A stretch of DNA of 64,000 bases from Flavobacteriaceae bacterium (lineage in GTDB: Bacteria > Bacteroidota > Bacteroidia > Flavobacteriales > Flavobacteriaceae), in contig JALSLK010000016.1 in the NCBI GenBank assembly GCA_026988355.1, positions 1-64,000 of the forward strand, given 5' to 3'. A program made the position numbers and the translations under genes. Below, in pieces: positions 17,382 through 27,223 of the stretch. Positions within the stretch are counted from its first letter, which is position 1. Each line of letters starts with the position of its first letter. The notes beneath the pieces were generated by a model that saw nothing but the letters and a program-made list of their open reading frames with translations, was not told the DNA's origin and made no database searches.

Positions 17382-18485
17382 TTAATTTAATTTAATTTCA
17401 TATGGCAATTTTTCATCTAATTGTCTATAATCATTGTATTTAAATATTTGAAACTTTATACCTGAATCCGAAATTTTATATCTTATTTTTTTAGATTTTA
17501 TACTAACATTTTTTTCTTTTTTATTAGAGTATAGAGTTTCTCCAATAGTTAAGTCAATCGATTCTCTATTTTTAAAATCTATTATGAGGCAGTTATTCTT
17601 AAAATCTACTCCAATCTCTATGTGGTTTATTGGAAACATTCCCATTTCGGATTGATTCGTAGTGGTAACATATTTTTTTGGAATATTTAGATAAGCATCA
17701 CCTTCATATAAACCTATTGTTATTTTTGGTTGAAGAACTTTCGTTTCTATTTCTTCAATAATATTCTTATTTTCAAATATTTGTACTAATTTTTCTTTGG
17801 TTTTTTCTCTATCATTCTTGTTTAAAATAAAATATTTAAAAAGTTGCAGAGTAATATCTTCATATTCAGTCTCATCAAGAATGGCATCTAACATTATTTC
17901 TTCAACTTCAGTATTGGTAAGTGATTCTTTTTCTTCGTTAGTAATCATTTGATTAAATTCTGGGATTCTGTCGAGTCTTAAAGCAGTTGATAATTCTTCA
18001 AAAAATCGAATACGTTTGGTTTCGTAATCAATCGAAGGTTTATAATTATTTATTATTTTTTCAACTAATCGATACTCATCCAACTTGTAGTATTTTGCAG
18101 CTAAATTGAAAATTGAAGATAATGAGAATGTTGAATCGTTCAATATAAACTCATCATAATAAAGTGCATATTTAAAATCATAATCTACATGAAATGTATA
18201 ATTATTTACACGTTTTTTTGTCTTAGTATCAAAAAAACTTATAAAAATATCCTCATTTAGTGATAGTTTAAAGTCTACCTCTTTTTTCGATTTTATTTCA
18301 AATTGATAGTGACTTCCGCTATGTATAAAGTCATATATTAAAATATCAGAACAAGTTTCTTCTATAAATTTTTTACTTTTCTGCATTTCTTTTGGAAAAC
18401 TCTCTAGGTTATACAAACTTTTAAGAAAGTTTTGAGCATTAAGAGGAGTTACAGAAAACACAATTACAATTACAATGATTTTCAT
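17382..18485 (-). CDS. Hypothetical exported protein
   Basis: 367 aa, not recognised. The first ~17 residues (MKIIVIVIVFSVTPLNAQ) form a Sec signal peptide with an NAQ cleavage site. The mature protein is hydrophilic with alternating beta-rich and helical stretches and many Lys, Glu, Ile and Asn residues. It has no cysteine cluster, lipobox or sorting domain. It probably lies in the periplasm. It stands alone between a repeat copy and the exonuclease-like gene, and a spaced 200-bp gap upstream suggests its own promoter. Confidence 0.75.
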   Translation of the reverse strand: MKIIVIVIVFSVTPLNAQNFLKSLYNLESFPKEMQKSKKFIEETCSDILIYDFIHSGSHYQFEIKSKKEVDFKLSLNEDIFISFFDTKTKKRVNNYTFHVDYDFKYALYYDEFILNDSTFSLSSIFNLAAKYYKLDEYRLVEKIINNYKPSIDYETKRIRFFEELSTALRLDRIPEFNQMITNEEKESLTNTEVEEIMLDAILDETEYEDITLQLFKYFILNKNDREKTKEKLVQIFENKNIIEEIETKVLQPKITIGLYEGDAYLNIPKKYVTTTNQSEMGMFPINHIEIGVDFKNNCLIIDFKNRESIDLTIGETLYSNKKEKNVSIKSKKIRYKISDSGIKFQIFKYNDYRQLDEKLPYEIKLN

Positions 18486-18687
18486 TCTTTATTTCGTTAA
18501 ATTAATGTTGGTATTTTCTTCACATTGTGTATTATAAAAACGTATGATTTGTCTAATTTTAAAAATTTTATCATCCATTTTTATAAACTAGTTCTATATC
18601 ATTATCACTTTGACTATATGTAAAAAGAATGAAACAACTAAATATTAGTAATAATATATTTTTTTATTAATTAATTTTAAAAATTCT

Positions 18688-19755
18688 CTACCCTTTCTCT
18701 TTCAATAGATAAACATATACAGGATAATGATCGCTATAACCACCTGTAAAAGTAGCTCCAGACCAACTTCGGTATGGATACCCTTTATAACGCCCTTTCT
18801 TTTGTGTTAAGTAACGTGGATTATAAATATTTGCTTTGTACAATTTATATGTACTGTAATCTTTTTTTGCAGTTACTAATGGCGATGTTAATAAAATTTG
18901 ATCAAACAAATTAATATTATCACGATATCCTAAAGTACTTAAACCTCGTCTAAACATATCATCCATTGGATTATATATTGCTCCATTTGCTAGACCTGCT
19001 TTTTTAGATTTTGCATGTAAAATATTTTTTACACTTGTATTGGTAGGATCGTCATTCAAATCTCCCATTATTATTACTTTTGGATTTGGATATTCTTCTT
19101 TTAATTCTTTAATAATTTGCATGTTTAAAGCCGCAGCTTTTTCTCTAGAAGGTCTACTTTTCTGTTCTCCTCCTCTACGTGAAGGCCAGTGATTTACAAT
19201 GATATGGACTACTTCATCATCTAACAAACCTGTAACTAACAGTTGATCTCTTGTTGCATAAGGTTTACCATCCTTACCTAACAACTCTAAAGTGTATGAT
19301 TTGTGATTTATTGGTTTAAAATATCGTTTTTGATACAATAAAGCAACGTCTATACCTCTAACATCTGGAGATTCGTAATGAATGATTCCATAACGCTTAT
19401 TTTTTAAATGTTTATTTGCTATTAAATCTTCTAATACCATTTTATTTTCAATTTCGGAAACACCTAATATCGCAGGACTTGTTTTTGCTTTTTTTGTTCC
19501 TATTTCAGAAATAACTTTTGCCATATTATCAATTTTTAACCAATATGCTTTTGCTCTATTTCCTTCTTTAATGTCCATTATCGGACTTCTTTCGTCTAAT
19601 TTTTTAGGATCGTTAATCGTATCAAAAAGGTTCTCTAAATTATAAAAAGCTACCGTTCTTATTTGAAATGCTCTATTTTTAGATGATTTTGATTTTTGAG
19701 CATTGCTATTTGCAAAGAACAAAACACTTAGGAAAAATGTGTATATAAATTTCAT
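18688..19755 (-). CDS. Secreted endonuclease/exonuclease/phosphatase-family protein
   Basis: 355 aa. A signal peptide ending SNAQ is followed by the EEP fold: FYNLENLFDT with the metal-site Asn and Glu, GVSEIEN, RGIDVALLY, VNHWPSRRGGE with the catalytic His, MGDLNDDP with the Asp/Asn pair, and a closing GYSDHYPVYVYL with the final His. All catalytic landmarks are present. Members hydrolyse phosphodiester bonds in nucleic acids or other phosphate esters. It is divergent from the TonB receptor at 19970; this EEP, receptor and DUF5689-type lipoprotein set suggests a shared role in extracellular nucleic acid or phosphate use (inference). Confidence 0.88.
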   Translation of the reverse strand: MKFIYTFFLSVLFFANSNAQKSKSSKNRAFQIRTVAFYNLENLFDTINDPKKLDERSPIMDIKEGNRAKAYWLKIDNMAKVISEIGTKKAKTSPAILGVSEIENKMVLEDLIANKHLKNKRYGIIHYESPDVRGIDVALLYQKRYFKPINHKSYTLELLGKDGKPYATRDQLLVTGLLDDEVVHIIVNHWPSRRGGEQKSRPSREKAAALNMQIIKELKEEYPNPKVIIMGDLNDDPTNTSVKNILHAKSKKAGLANGAIYNPMDDMFRRGLSTLGYRDNINLFDQILLTSPLVTAKKDYSTYKLYKANIYNPRYLTQKKGRYKGYPYRSWSGATFTGGYSDHYPVYVYLLKEKG

Positions 19756-19914
19756 TTAATTATTGTTTTAAATTTTTAGGCTAAATTAACTATAATTTCT
19801 GATGCAGAAAAACGAATTAACATATCCCTTAATTTATGTTATACCAAAATCATACCTTTTTTTGTTTTTACCTCAAAAAATTAAATTTTAACATTAAAAA
19901 AGAAACAAAAACCT

Positions 19915-19922
19915 TATTTTTG
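19915..19922 (+). promoter_or_regulatory. -7 box of the TonB-dependent receptor
   Basis: TATTTTTG matches TAnnTTTG, 47 nt before the ATG at 19970. It sits inside the small palindrome CCTTATTTTTGCAAGG. Confidence 0.55.
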
Positions 19923-19969
19923 CAAGGTTATAACCCAATATAAAAATAATTAACATTTTAATTTAAAAT

Positions 19970-22744
19970 ATGAAAAAAAATATTATTGTAACCTTACTTT
20001 GTATCTTTTCATTTTACAGTGTTTTTGCGCAACATACCGTCAAAGGTAAAGTAATAAATTCTGCATCAGAAAAAGGAATGGCAAATGTAATGGTTTCTGT
20101 TTTAGGCACATCCATTTCACAAAAAACGACCGCAAATGGCGTTTTTGAATTGAAAAATGTTCCTAGTGGAAAACAAATTGTTAAAATCGCCTTAGATGGC
20201 TATGAAACGCAACAATTCCCTTTAAACATTTCGAAAGAAATAGATCTAGAAACTATTTTCTTATATGAAGACATGAGACAAGAAGATGATATTAATACCA
20301 TTTCTCTTTCTGATGATGAACTATCGGACGATGAGGGTGGAGCTGATAATACAGCTGGTTTATTACAATCTTCTAGAGATGTATTCTCAAGAGCAGCTGC
20401 ATTTAATTTTCCTTGGTTTAGAGCTAGAGGTTACGATTCAGAAAATGCCAACGTATTAATGAATGGTATTAAAATGAATAAAGTTTCGAATGGTAGACCG
20501 CAATGGTCCGATTGGGGAGGACTTAACGACGTGTTACGTAACCAAGAATTTGCAAATGGTTTGGCTCCTTCCGAAAAAACATTTGGTGGTGTTTTAGGTG
20601 CTACTTTAATTAGTACAAGAGCATCCGAACAACGTAAAGGCTCTCGTATATCTGCCGCATCAACTAACAGAAATTATTACGGTAGAGTAATGGTTACGCA
20701 TAACACAGGCATGACCGAAAAAGGTTGGGCTTTAAGTATTTCTGGTTCTAGAAGATATGCCAAAGAAGGATATAACGAAGGAAGTTCTTACAATGCTTGG
20801 TCTGGATATATTTCGGCCGAAAAGAAATTAAATGACAAACACAGTATTAACCTTACTGCATTTCATACGTTTAATCGTAGAGGAAAATCTTCTCCAAACA
20901 CACAAGAAGTATACGATTTAAAAGGTTTAAAATACAATTCTTATTGGGGAACTCAAGACAGTCGAAAAAGAAACTCTAGAATTAGAGAAATCTCGGAACC
21001 AATGGCAATTTTAAGCCATTATTGGACCATGAATAGCAAAACCACATTAAATACCAATGTTTCGTTTCAAACTGGTCATATAGGTAATAGTCGCTTAGGT
21101 TATTTTAGAGCTAACAATCCAGATGCTACGTATTACCAAAAATTACCTAGCTATGCTTTGGCTCATAATTCTGGACCTAATTACACAGAATATTATGATA
21201 AACTGACTGCTTTTAATAATTACGGACAAATAAATTGGGAAGAAATGTATGCTGCAAATAGTGTAACTGGAGCTGGTGCAACTCCTGGCAATGCAGCTTA
21301 TTATTTGTATGAAGATAGAAACGACGATACTACATTAACTTTTAATACGAATTTAACAACGGAATTAAGTAGTAATATTACATTAAACGGACGGTTAAAT
21401 TACAGCAAACTAGATTCTAAAAACTATGCTTCTATGCTTGATTTATTAGGAGCTACGCATTTTGAAAATGTTAGTGCTTATGAAAGTGGAGATGCTGGTC
21501 AATTTGATTTGAATAATCCAAATAGATTCATTAAAGAAGGAGATAAATTTAACTACGATTACAATATTGAATCTACTAATATGGAGGCTTTTGCTCAATT
21601 ACAATTTGCCTACGATAAAGTAGATTTCTTTGTTGCTGGAAATTTTGTTAATACGTCTCACTTACGTGAAGGTTTAGTTCGTAGTGGATTATATGCAGAC
21701 GATAATGAGTCTTTTGGTAAAGGAGAAGAACAAACTTTTAGTGATTTTAGCTACAAAGGCGGTTTAACCTATAAAATAACTGGTAGACATTTATTAAATG
21801 CAAATGCTGGTTTATTATCTGTAGCTCCAAATTTAAGAGGTACTTTTGCTAACTCTCGAACAAACAATTCGATAGTTCCAAACTTAAAAAGTCAAAAAAT
21901 AACTTCCTTTGATGCGAGTTATATATATAGAGGTCCTGGCGTTAAAGCTCGTTTAACAGGATACATGACCGATTTTAAAGATGGTGTAGAAACTGCATTT
22001 TACTTTGCTGAAGGAATTGGCTCTAACGGCGGAGATGATTCTGACTTTGTTGGAGAAGTTACTACTGGTGTTGCTAAAAAAAATATAGGTATCGAGTTTG
22101 GTATGGAAGTACAAGCAACTCCTACTATTAAAATTACTGGTGTTGCCTCTATCGGTAATTTTGAATATGGCGATAATGCACATTTATATTTAACTTCAGA
22201 TAATGAATCTTTTGAAGATGGTTTTAATGATTTAGGAACTACATATCTTAAAGGATTAAAAATTGGAGGAACATCACAACAGGCATATTCTTTAGGATTT
22301 GAATATAGAGATCCTAACTATTGGTGGTTTGGTGTAAATGGAAATTACATTACCGATAATTATTTAAACGTATCGAGAGTAATGAGAACCGACAATTTCT
22401 ATAAAGATACGGATGGATTACCTGTAATAAATCCTGAAACAGGAAATCAAGTTACACAAGAGGAAGTAGACGCATTATTAACTCAAGAAAAATTTGAAGC
22501 TGCTTTTTTAGTAAATATCGTTGGAGGGAAATCTTGGAAAATTGGCAACAAATATATTGGTCTTTTTGCAAATATTAGTAATGTTCTTGGAAGAGAATAT
22601 AAAACAGGAGGTTTTCAACAAGCTAGAAATGCTAACTTTTTACAATTACAAGAAGATAGATCTAAACCTCAACCAACTTTTGGGCCAAAATATTGGTACG
22701 GAAATTTAACAACCTATTACTTAAACTTATACTTACGATTCTAA
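19970..22744 (+). CDS. TonB-dependent outer-membrane receptor with carboxypeptidase-like regulatory domain
   Basis: 924 aa. A signal peptide (cleavage after FAQ) is followed by a CarboxypepD-reg-like beta-sandwich (about 22-100), an acidic linker, a plug region (about 125-220, with WFRARGYDSENANVLMNGIKMN) and a long beta-barrel ending in aromatic NLYLRF. This is the flavobacterial SusC-like layout; the receptor imports a substrate across the outer membrane using TonB energy. The lipoprotein encoded 23 nt downstream is its probable surface partner, and the divergent exonuclease-family gene hints at a phosphate- or nucleic-acid-derived substrate. That link is inference. Confidence 0.9.
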   Translation: MKKNIIVTLLCIFSFYSVFAQHTVKGKVINSASEKGMANVMVSVLGTSISQKTTANGVFELKNVPSGKQIVKIALDGYETQQFPLNISKEIDLETIFLYEDMRQEDDINTISLSDDELSDDEGGADNTAGLLQSSRDVFSRAAAFNFPWFRARGYDSENANVLMNGIKMNKVSNGRPQWSDWGGLNDVLRNQEFANGLAPSEKTFGGVLGATLISTRASEQRKGSRISAASTNRNYYGRVMVTHNTGMTEKGWALSISGSRRYAKEGYNEGSSYNAWSGYISAEKKLNDKHSINLTAFHTFNRRGKSSPNTQEVYDLKGLKYNSYWGTQDSRKRNSRIREISEPMAILSHYWTMNSKTTLNTNVSFQTGHIGNSRLGYFRANNPDATYYQKLPSYALAHNSGPNYTEYYDKLTAFNNYGQINWEEMYAANSVTGAGATPGNAAYYLYEDRNDDTTLTFNTNLTTELSSNITLNGRLNYSKLDSKNYASMLDLLGATHFENVSAYESGDAGQFDLNNPNRFIKEGDKFNYDYNIESTNMEAFAQLQFAYDKVDFFVAGNFVNTSHLREGLVRSGLYADDNESFGKGEEQTFSDFSYKGGLTYKITGRHLLNANAGLLSVAPNLRGTFANSRTNNSIVPNLKSQKITSFDASYIYRGPGVKARLTGYMTDFKDGVETAFYFAEGIGSNGGDDSDFVGEVTTGVAKKNIGIEFGMEVQATPTIKITGVASIGNFEYGDNAHLYLTSDNESFEDGFNDLGTTYLKGLKIGGTSQQAYSLGFEYRDPNYWWFGVNGNYITDNYLNVSRVMRTDNFYKDTDGLPVINPETGNQVTQEEVDALLTQEKFEAAFLVNIVGGKSWKIGNKYIGLFANISNVLGREYKTGGFQQARNANFLQLQEDRSKPQPTFGPKYWYGNLTTYYLNLYLRF

Positions 22745-22767
22745 TTAAAAAACAAATACATACAATT

Positions 22768-24183
22768 ATGAAAACAATGAAAATAATTAAACTAACCTTA
22801 AGTTTCCTACTAATTTTAGGAACTTTTACTGCTTGTGTAGAAGATACCGACTTTGAAACTCCACAAGTTGCATGTAATGATTCTGCATATCAAATGATTC
22901 CAGAAGCGTCAAAAACAACATTTCAAAATGTATTGAATAGCTATACTGGAAGTATTTCCGATTTTGCTGATGAAAATGAAGATTCTATATATTTAGAAGG
23001 ATACGTAACTTCTAACGATTTAAAAGGTAATTTTTATAAAGAAATGTTTATACAAGATGCTTTCGAAAATCCAACTTATGCCTTAAAATTAGGTATTGAT
23101 ATTAGAGGTTTATACACTAAATATCCTGTTGGAAGTAAAATCTTAATTCGTTTAAACGGATTATCAATAGACAATAATCGTGGAGAAATGACAATTGGCG
23201 AAAATAGTAATGGATCAATTGATGAAATGCGTGAAAAAATAGCGGCTTCGCATATTATGAGAAGTTGTACTACAGAAACTATTGTTCCTGTTCAAGTTAA
23301 TGCTTCTTCTGAAATAAATAATAGCATGCTAGGCAAGTTCATTCAATTAAATAATGCACAATTCGACTTAACTCTTTTTGATGCAAATCATAAAGGATTC
23401 CCTTTTGTTGATCCTAACGATAATTTTGATTCGCAAAGAACGATTGTTTTTTGTGAAGACGATTCGACACTCAAATTAGAAACAAGTACGTTTGCTGCAT
23501 ATGGAAATACTTCGTTACCTTATGAGAAATTTACTATTTCTGGAGTACTAAGTAGAGATTATGGTGATGATAACTATGTATTAAAATTAAATAGTACGGA
23601 TGATATTATTACAAATAATGATTCTAGATGCGATCCTGTAATTTTAGATTGTGGTGCTGGTACTGTTGGAGGAAGTAATGTAGTCTTCACTCAAAATTTT
23701 GAAAGTATTTCTGATGAATCTGACTTAATTGGTTTAGGTTGGACAAATACTAATGTAAATGGCGGAAGTCATGTTTGGATTGATAGAACTTTTTCTGGAA
23801 ATAGATACATGCAGTTAGGAGCTTATAATACCAATGAAAATCCTTTAGAATCATGGTTAGTTACTCCTGCTATTAATATGGACTCTTCTACTGATGAGGC
23901 ATTTACCTTTGATGTAAATGTTGGTTATTACAGAGGTGCGGCTTTAAGTGTTTATGTTTCTAGAGATTTTGCTGGAGATATTTCTACTGCTACTTGGGAA
24001 TTAATTGATAACGTTAATTTACCTACTGGTCCTTCTAGTGGATATGGTAGTTTCGCTACTGCTGGAGATATTAATGTTTCTTGTTTAGATGGCGATGTTT
24101 ATTTTGCTTTTAAATATGTTGGTGAAGATGGTGGTGTAACAACTACTTTTCAAATAGATAATATTAAAGTAAGTGGTAATTAA
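22768..24183 (+). CDS. DUF5689-type lipoprotein with C-terminal choice-of-anchor-J-like domain
   Basis: 471 aa. The start is placed at the ATG at 22768 because the next residues form a lipoprotein signal ending in TFTAC; the longer frame back to 22693 overlaps the receptor gene and has no function. The N-terminal half matches the DUF5689 pattern (ISDFADENEDSIYLEGYVTSND; FIQDAFENPTYALKLGID), an OB-like substrate-binding domain. The C-terminal half is a jelly-roll beta-sandwich (NFESISDESDLIGLGWTNTN ... SWLVTPAINMDSS). It is probably surface exposed and acts with the receptor just upstream. A repeat copy and a hairpin follow. Confidence 0.85.
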   Translation: MKTMKIIKLTLSFLLILGTFTACVEDTDFETPQVACNDSAYQMIPEASKTTFQNVLNSYTGSISDFADENEDSIYLEGYVTSNDLKGNFYKEMFIQDAFENPTYALKLGIDIRGLYTKYPVGSKILIRLNGLSIDNNRGEMTIGENSNGSIDEMREKIAASHIMRSCTTETIVPVQVNASSEINNSMLGKFIQLNNAQFDLTLFDANHKGFPFVDPNDNFDSQRTIVFCEDDSTLKLETSTFAAYGNTSLPYEKFTISGVLSRDYGDDNYVLKLNSTDDIITNNDSRCDPVILDCGAGTVGGSNVVFTQNFESISDESDLIGLGWTNTNVNGGSHVWIDRTFSGNRYMQLGAYNTNENPLESWLVTPAINMDSSTDEAFTFDVNVGYYRGAALSVYVSRDFAGDISTATWELIDNVNLPTGPSSGYGSFATAGDINVSCLDGDVYFAFKYVGEDGGVTTTFQIDNIKVSGN

Positions 24184-24190
24184 CATTTTT

Positions 24191-24349
24191 ATACTAATTC
24201 AATTTTAAAATGCGCTAAATAGATTTGAACTATTTTTATGTTTTACAATCTTTAAATTTCAAGCATGGCATAGTTATAGTTTAAATTTAAAGTGCAGTAA
24301 AACGTGAAAAGACAAATAATTTATAGCGTATTTTGATGTTGAATTGGAT
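24191..24349 (-). repeat. Dispersed palindromic repeat, copy C (159 bp, inverted)
   Basis: Its reverse complement aligns end to end with copy B, including the central segment missing in copy A. It lies in the intergenic space between two convergent genes. Confidence 0.88.
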
Positions 24350-24374
24350 TACTACCAATCCATAATTAAATAAA

Positions 24375-24400
24375 AAAGAGGTGCAAAATTGCACCTCTTT
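24375..24400. terminator. Bidirectional hairpin terminator
   Basis: AAAGAGGTGCAA / TTGCACCTCTTT, a 12-bp stem with a 2-nt loop, flanked by A-rich and T-rich runs between convergent genes. It could serve both. Confidence 0.85.
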
Positions 24401-24435
24401 CCTTTCTTTTGCCTTTTCATCCGCCTTCAAAAATT

Positions 24436-26568
24436 TTATTCAATCATTATTTTCTTCATTACGGTTTCTAAATTCGTACTAATTCTAAGTATATATAACC
24501 CTTTTGATATATTTAATGCTTTTGCATTAAAATCAAATTTAGATGTATTTACATTAAAGGTTTTTACTACTTCTCCTCTATCATTTAACAGCTCTACTTT
24601 ATTAATAGTTTCTTTCGTAATACTGTTTATTGTTATTTTATTTGCTGTTGGATTTGGATATACATCTATCGAAAGTGATCCAACTCGTTTTGCTTTATTA
24701 TCATTATTCTCTACTACAGAAACATCTTTCATTCTAATCTCTTTTTTAACATAAAAAGAGCTTACTATATTTCGAGAAAGCAATACATCTCCTTTTTCTG
24801 AAATAGCTTCAATACGTAATGAATATGTACTTCCTGGAGTTAAATTCTCAAAAGACATTGCATAAATTCCTTTTTTTGAAGTTGGTTTAAATACATAGTT
24901 CTTAGCAACAACTTTATCCATTTTAATTGGTGTATTTTCGTCTAAAGCAACCATAGACAAGGTAGCATTTACTTTTACACTGCTAAAATCAATTCCATCA
25001 TTTTCATTAGCTATACCTACTTCCATTGTTTCTCCATCGTATCCTCTCTCTGCATCAAAATTTAAGTTTACAGCAAATGCTGTAGAAGTTTCTTTGTTAT
25101 TTGCAACAACTAAAAAGTCTTTTTCATCCACTATTAAATCGTAACTTCCTTTCTCTAAGTTTGAAGCATTAGCAACTGTAATTGCTGCTTTTGAAAAAGT
25201 ATCTTCATTAGATCCTATTATCTCAATTTTAGTTTCTTTTCCTGTTTCTTTATTTATCAAAACTAAATCTCTTATTTCATTTTCGCCATAAATAACAAAT
25301 TCAATCATTTTATTGCTTTCTTCTACAATGAAATTAGTTTTTCCATCTTTTCCATAATATAGATTACCACTACTTGCCAAGATAGAAGATTTTTTTGCTT
25401 TTACAGGATCTTTAGCGCTTATTGCATTTTCTCTCGCTGCATTTGTGCTAGGTCTTGCTGCTCCGCCATTATATAATCCATAATGTAAATATGGTGCTGC
25501 TTCTCTTGTAAAATGATTTTGTCCTTTTTCCCATAACGAAGTATGGTTTGCATCTTGCATTGTTCTATAGTTTGAATCTCCTGCTCCTGGTGTGTAGCTT
25601 GGACTAGCATTTGTATTTACCACTCTTTTTGCTCTGTATTCTGAAATAAATCCATCGCTATTAGAATGCCAGTTTCTCCAACCAGAATTAAATCCAGCCC
25701 ATTGCCAATATGCATCTATATACGCACCTACAGAATGTTGAAATGGTCTTCCAACATAACAAAATACCCATTCTACTGCATTACTTCCAGCAGCAGTTTT
25801 ATAACATTCGTCATTAGATTGGTGTGCCCACCATCTCGTTGTATTATCTTCGCTTAAATTAATTCTACTATAAGATCTTCCGTTCTGATTATAGTAATTT
25901 TTAAAGGTTGTGTTAGAATTTATACGCCATCCTCTTGCCCAATTATGAAAAGAATTAACATTTCCACTCGTTAATGACCATCCGTTTGTGTACCACATCG
26001 TAGCCCAAACTACTCCAGAAAACCAAGACAGTGTAGAACCAACATCTGCAACTCTTGCTCCTCTTACTGGCGAACTAAATGTATACACTCCATCTACCTT
26101 TTCGTATTTAAAACTTGGTAAATTGGTACTTGTGTATGCATTTTGTCCATACAATGCTCTTTCGGTATCCATTCCTCCTTTACTGTGAGCAACGATACTA
26201 ACAGTTTCTGAATTATAATGCCAACGTACACGATCTATCATTTTTGATAGTAGTTTTCCATTTTCGATGGTAGAGCCTAGCGGTTTTAATTGTACAAATG
26301 CTGCTTTTAAATTGTAACGTTTTACTTGATCGATATTTGCTTCGTAAGAATTAGACATTTTTCCAGTAATTCCATGTACAAATATAACTGGTGTTTTAGA
26401 ACTGTAATTTGAATAACCTGTTGGATACACTATTTTACCTGGACTATCGTACCAAGTTGAAATCGTAGATCCACTAGATGCATTGTAATTATACTCTCTA
26501 ATTGTTTGTGAATACATCACAGATGTAAACACACTTAATACTAAAATAAGTAATTTTCTTTTAATCAT
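24436..26568 (-). CDS. T9SS-exported lipase-like alpha/beta hydrolase
   Basis: 710 aa. A signal peptide (cleavage near MYSQ) is followed by an alpha/beta hydrolase domain (about 45-380): FVHGITGK as the oxyanion-hole motif and IVAHSKGGMD with the nucleophile Ser. Asp and His candidates lie in the later half of the domain (SDGFISEY; DANHTSLW). Beta-rich segments fill 400-620. The last ~75 residues are a type A T9SS sorting domain (VYPNPTANKITI ... ISKGLYILRIST). It resembles triacylglycerol lipases and esterases. The substrate is unknown and cell-surface attachment or release is inferred. Confidence 0.88.
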   Translation of the reverse strand: MIKRKLLILVLSVFTSVMYSQTIREYNYNASSGSTISTWYDSPGKIVYPTGYSNYSSKTPVIFVHGITGKMSNSYEANIDQVKRYNLKAAFVQLKPLGSTIENGKLLSKMIDRVRWHYNSETVSIVAHSKGGMDTERALYGQNAYTSTNLPSFKYEKVDGVYTFSSPVRGARVADVGSTLSWFSGVVWATMWYTNGWSLTSGNVNSFHNWARGWRINSNTTFKNYYNQNGRSYSRINLSEDNTTRWWAHQSNDECYKTAAGSNAVEWVFCYVGRPFQHSVGAYIDAYWQWAGFNSGWRNWHSNSDGFISEYRAKRVVNTNASPSYTPGAGDSNYRTMQDANHTSLWEKGQNHFTREAAPYLHYGLYNGGAARPSTNAARENAISAKDPVKAKKSSILASSGNLYYGKDGKTNFIVEESNKMIEFVIYGENEIRDLVLINKETGKETKIEIIGSNEDTFSKAAITVANASNLEKGSYDLIVDEKDFLVVANNKETSTAFAVNLNFDAERGYDGETMEVGIANENDGIDFSSVKVNATLSMVALDENTPIKMDKVVAKNYVFKPTSKKGIYAMSFENLTPGSTYSLRIEAISEKGDVLLSRNIVSSFYVKKEIRMKDVSVVENNDNKAKRVGSLSIDVYPNPTANKITINSITKETINKVELLNDRGEVVKTFNVNTSKFDFNAKALNISKGLYILRISTNLETVMKKIMIE

Positions 26569-26618
26569 AATTATAAGATTTTGGTTAATTTCTCAAAACT
26601 AATGATTATTTTAATCAA

Positions 26619-26646
26619 AAAAAATACCTACTTATAGGTATTTTTT
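26619..26646 (-). terminator. Hairpin terminator after the small cytochrome c gene
   Basis: AAAAAATACCTA / TAGGTATTTTTT with a 4-nt loop. On the minus strand it ends in a T-tract, 49 nt after the cytochrome stop. Confidence 0.85.
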
Positions 26647-26694
26647 ATTGTAAAAAGAACGATTTGTTCTAATTTTTAAAAAAATTGCGCTTTT

Positions 26695-27087
26695 TTATTT
26701 TAAAGTTCTAACATAATTAACTAAATCCCAACGTTGTTTTTTATTTAAAATTGGTCCCCATTTAATCATGTCGTTTCTTCCATTAGTTATTTTCCAAAAT
26801 AGCTCTCCATCTGTTTGATTTTGAACTAATTTTGTCAATAAACTTTCTGGTTTTGGTACAAGCGCTTTACCTCCTGGACCATCTCCTAAACCTGTTCTTC
26901 CATGACAAACTGCACATCTTGAGCGGTATAATTTTTTTCCTCTTATTGTAGACGCTTTCTTATCTATTACTGGATTTTTAATCTTTTTGGCTGCAACTGG
27001 TGCTTTCCAAATATCGTCTTGAAAACCAATAAATCCAAATAGAAATATGGATGTTATAATTAATAGTATGTTTTTAGTTTTCCCCAT
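26695..27087 (-). CDS. Small c-type cytochrome
   Basis: 130 aa. The N-terminal hydrophobic segment (about 5-24) may be a signal peptide or an uncleaved anchor. One heme c site, CAVCH, follows SRGKKLYRSR-like sequence, and the later NGRNDMIKWGP supplies the likely distal Met. The pattern GxxLYxxxCAxCHGRTGxGDGPGG is typical of monoheme cytochromes with a membrane anchor that carry electrons in the periplasm. It is a single-gene unit; it could feed the cbb3 oxidase or NosZ encoded 10-17 kb away, but no linkage proves that. Confidence 0.88.
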   Translation of the reverse strand: MGKTKNILLIITSIFLFGFIGFQDDIWKAPVAAKKIKNPVIDKKASTIRGKKLYRSRCAVCHGRTGLGDGPGGKALVPKPESLLTKLVQNQTDGELFWKITNGRNDMIKWGPILNKKQRWDLVNYVRTLK

Positions 27088-27184
27088 CTTTTTTAACTTT
27101 ATTTAACTGCAATATAAATAATTATTAATTAACTACTTAAATGTCAACCATTATTTTTCAATTATTGTGCCAAAATAAAACTAT

Positions 27185-27215
27185 AAAGCCCTTTAGTTAT
27201 TCTTTAAAGGGCTTT
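27185..27215 (-). terminator. Hairpin terminator after the aldehyde dehydrogenase gene
   Basis: AAAGCCCTTTA / TAAAGGGCTTT with a 9-nt loop, starting 9 nt beyond the stop codon on the minus strand. Confidence 0.8.
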
Positions 27216-27223
27216 TTAGGCGA

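Noticed and set aside
22693-22767. Upstream extension of the DUF5689-type lipoprotein
   Set aside because: It overlaps the receptor gene and puts 25 residues before a complete lipoprotein signal; the ATG at 22768 is the better start.
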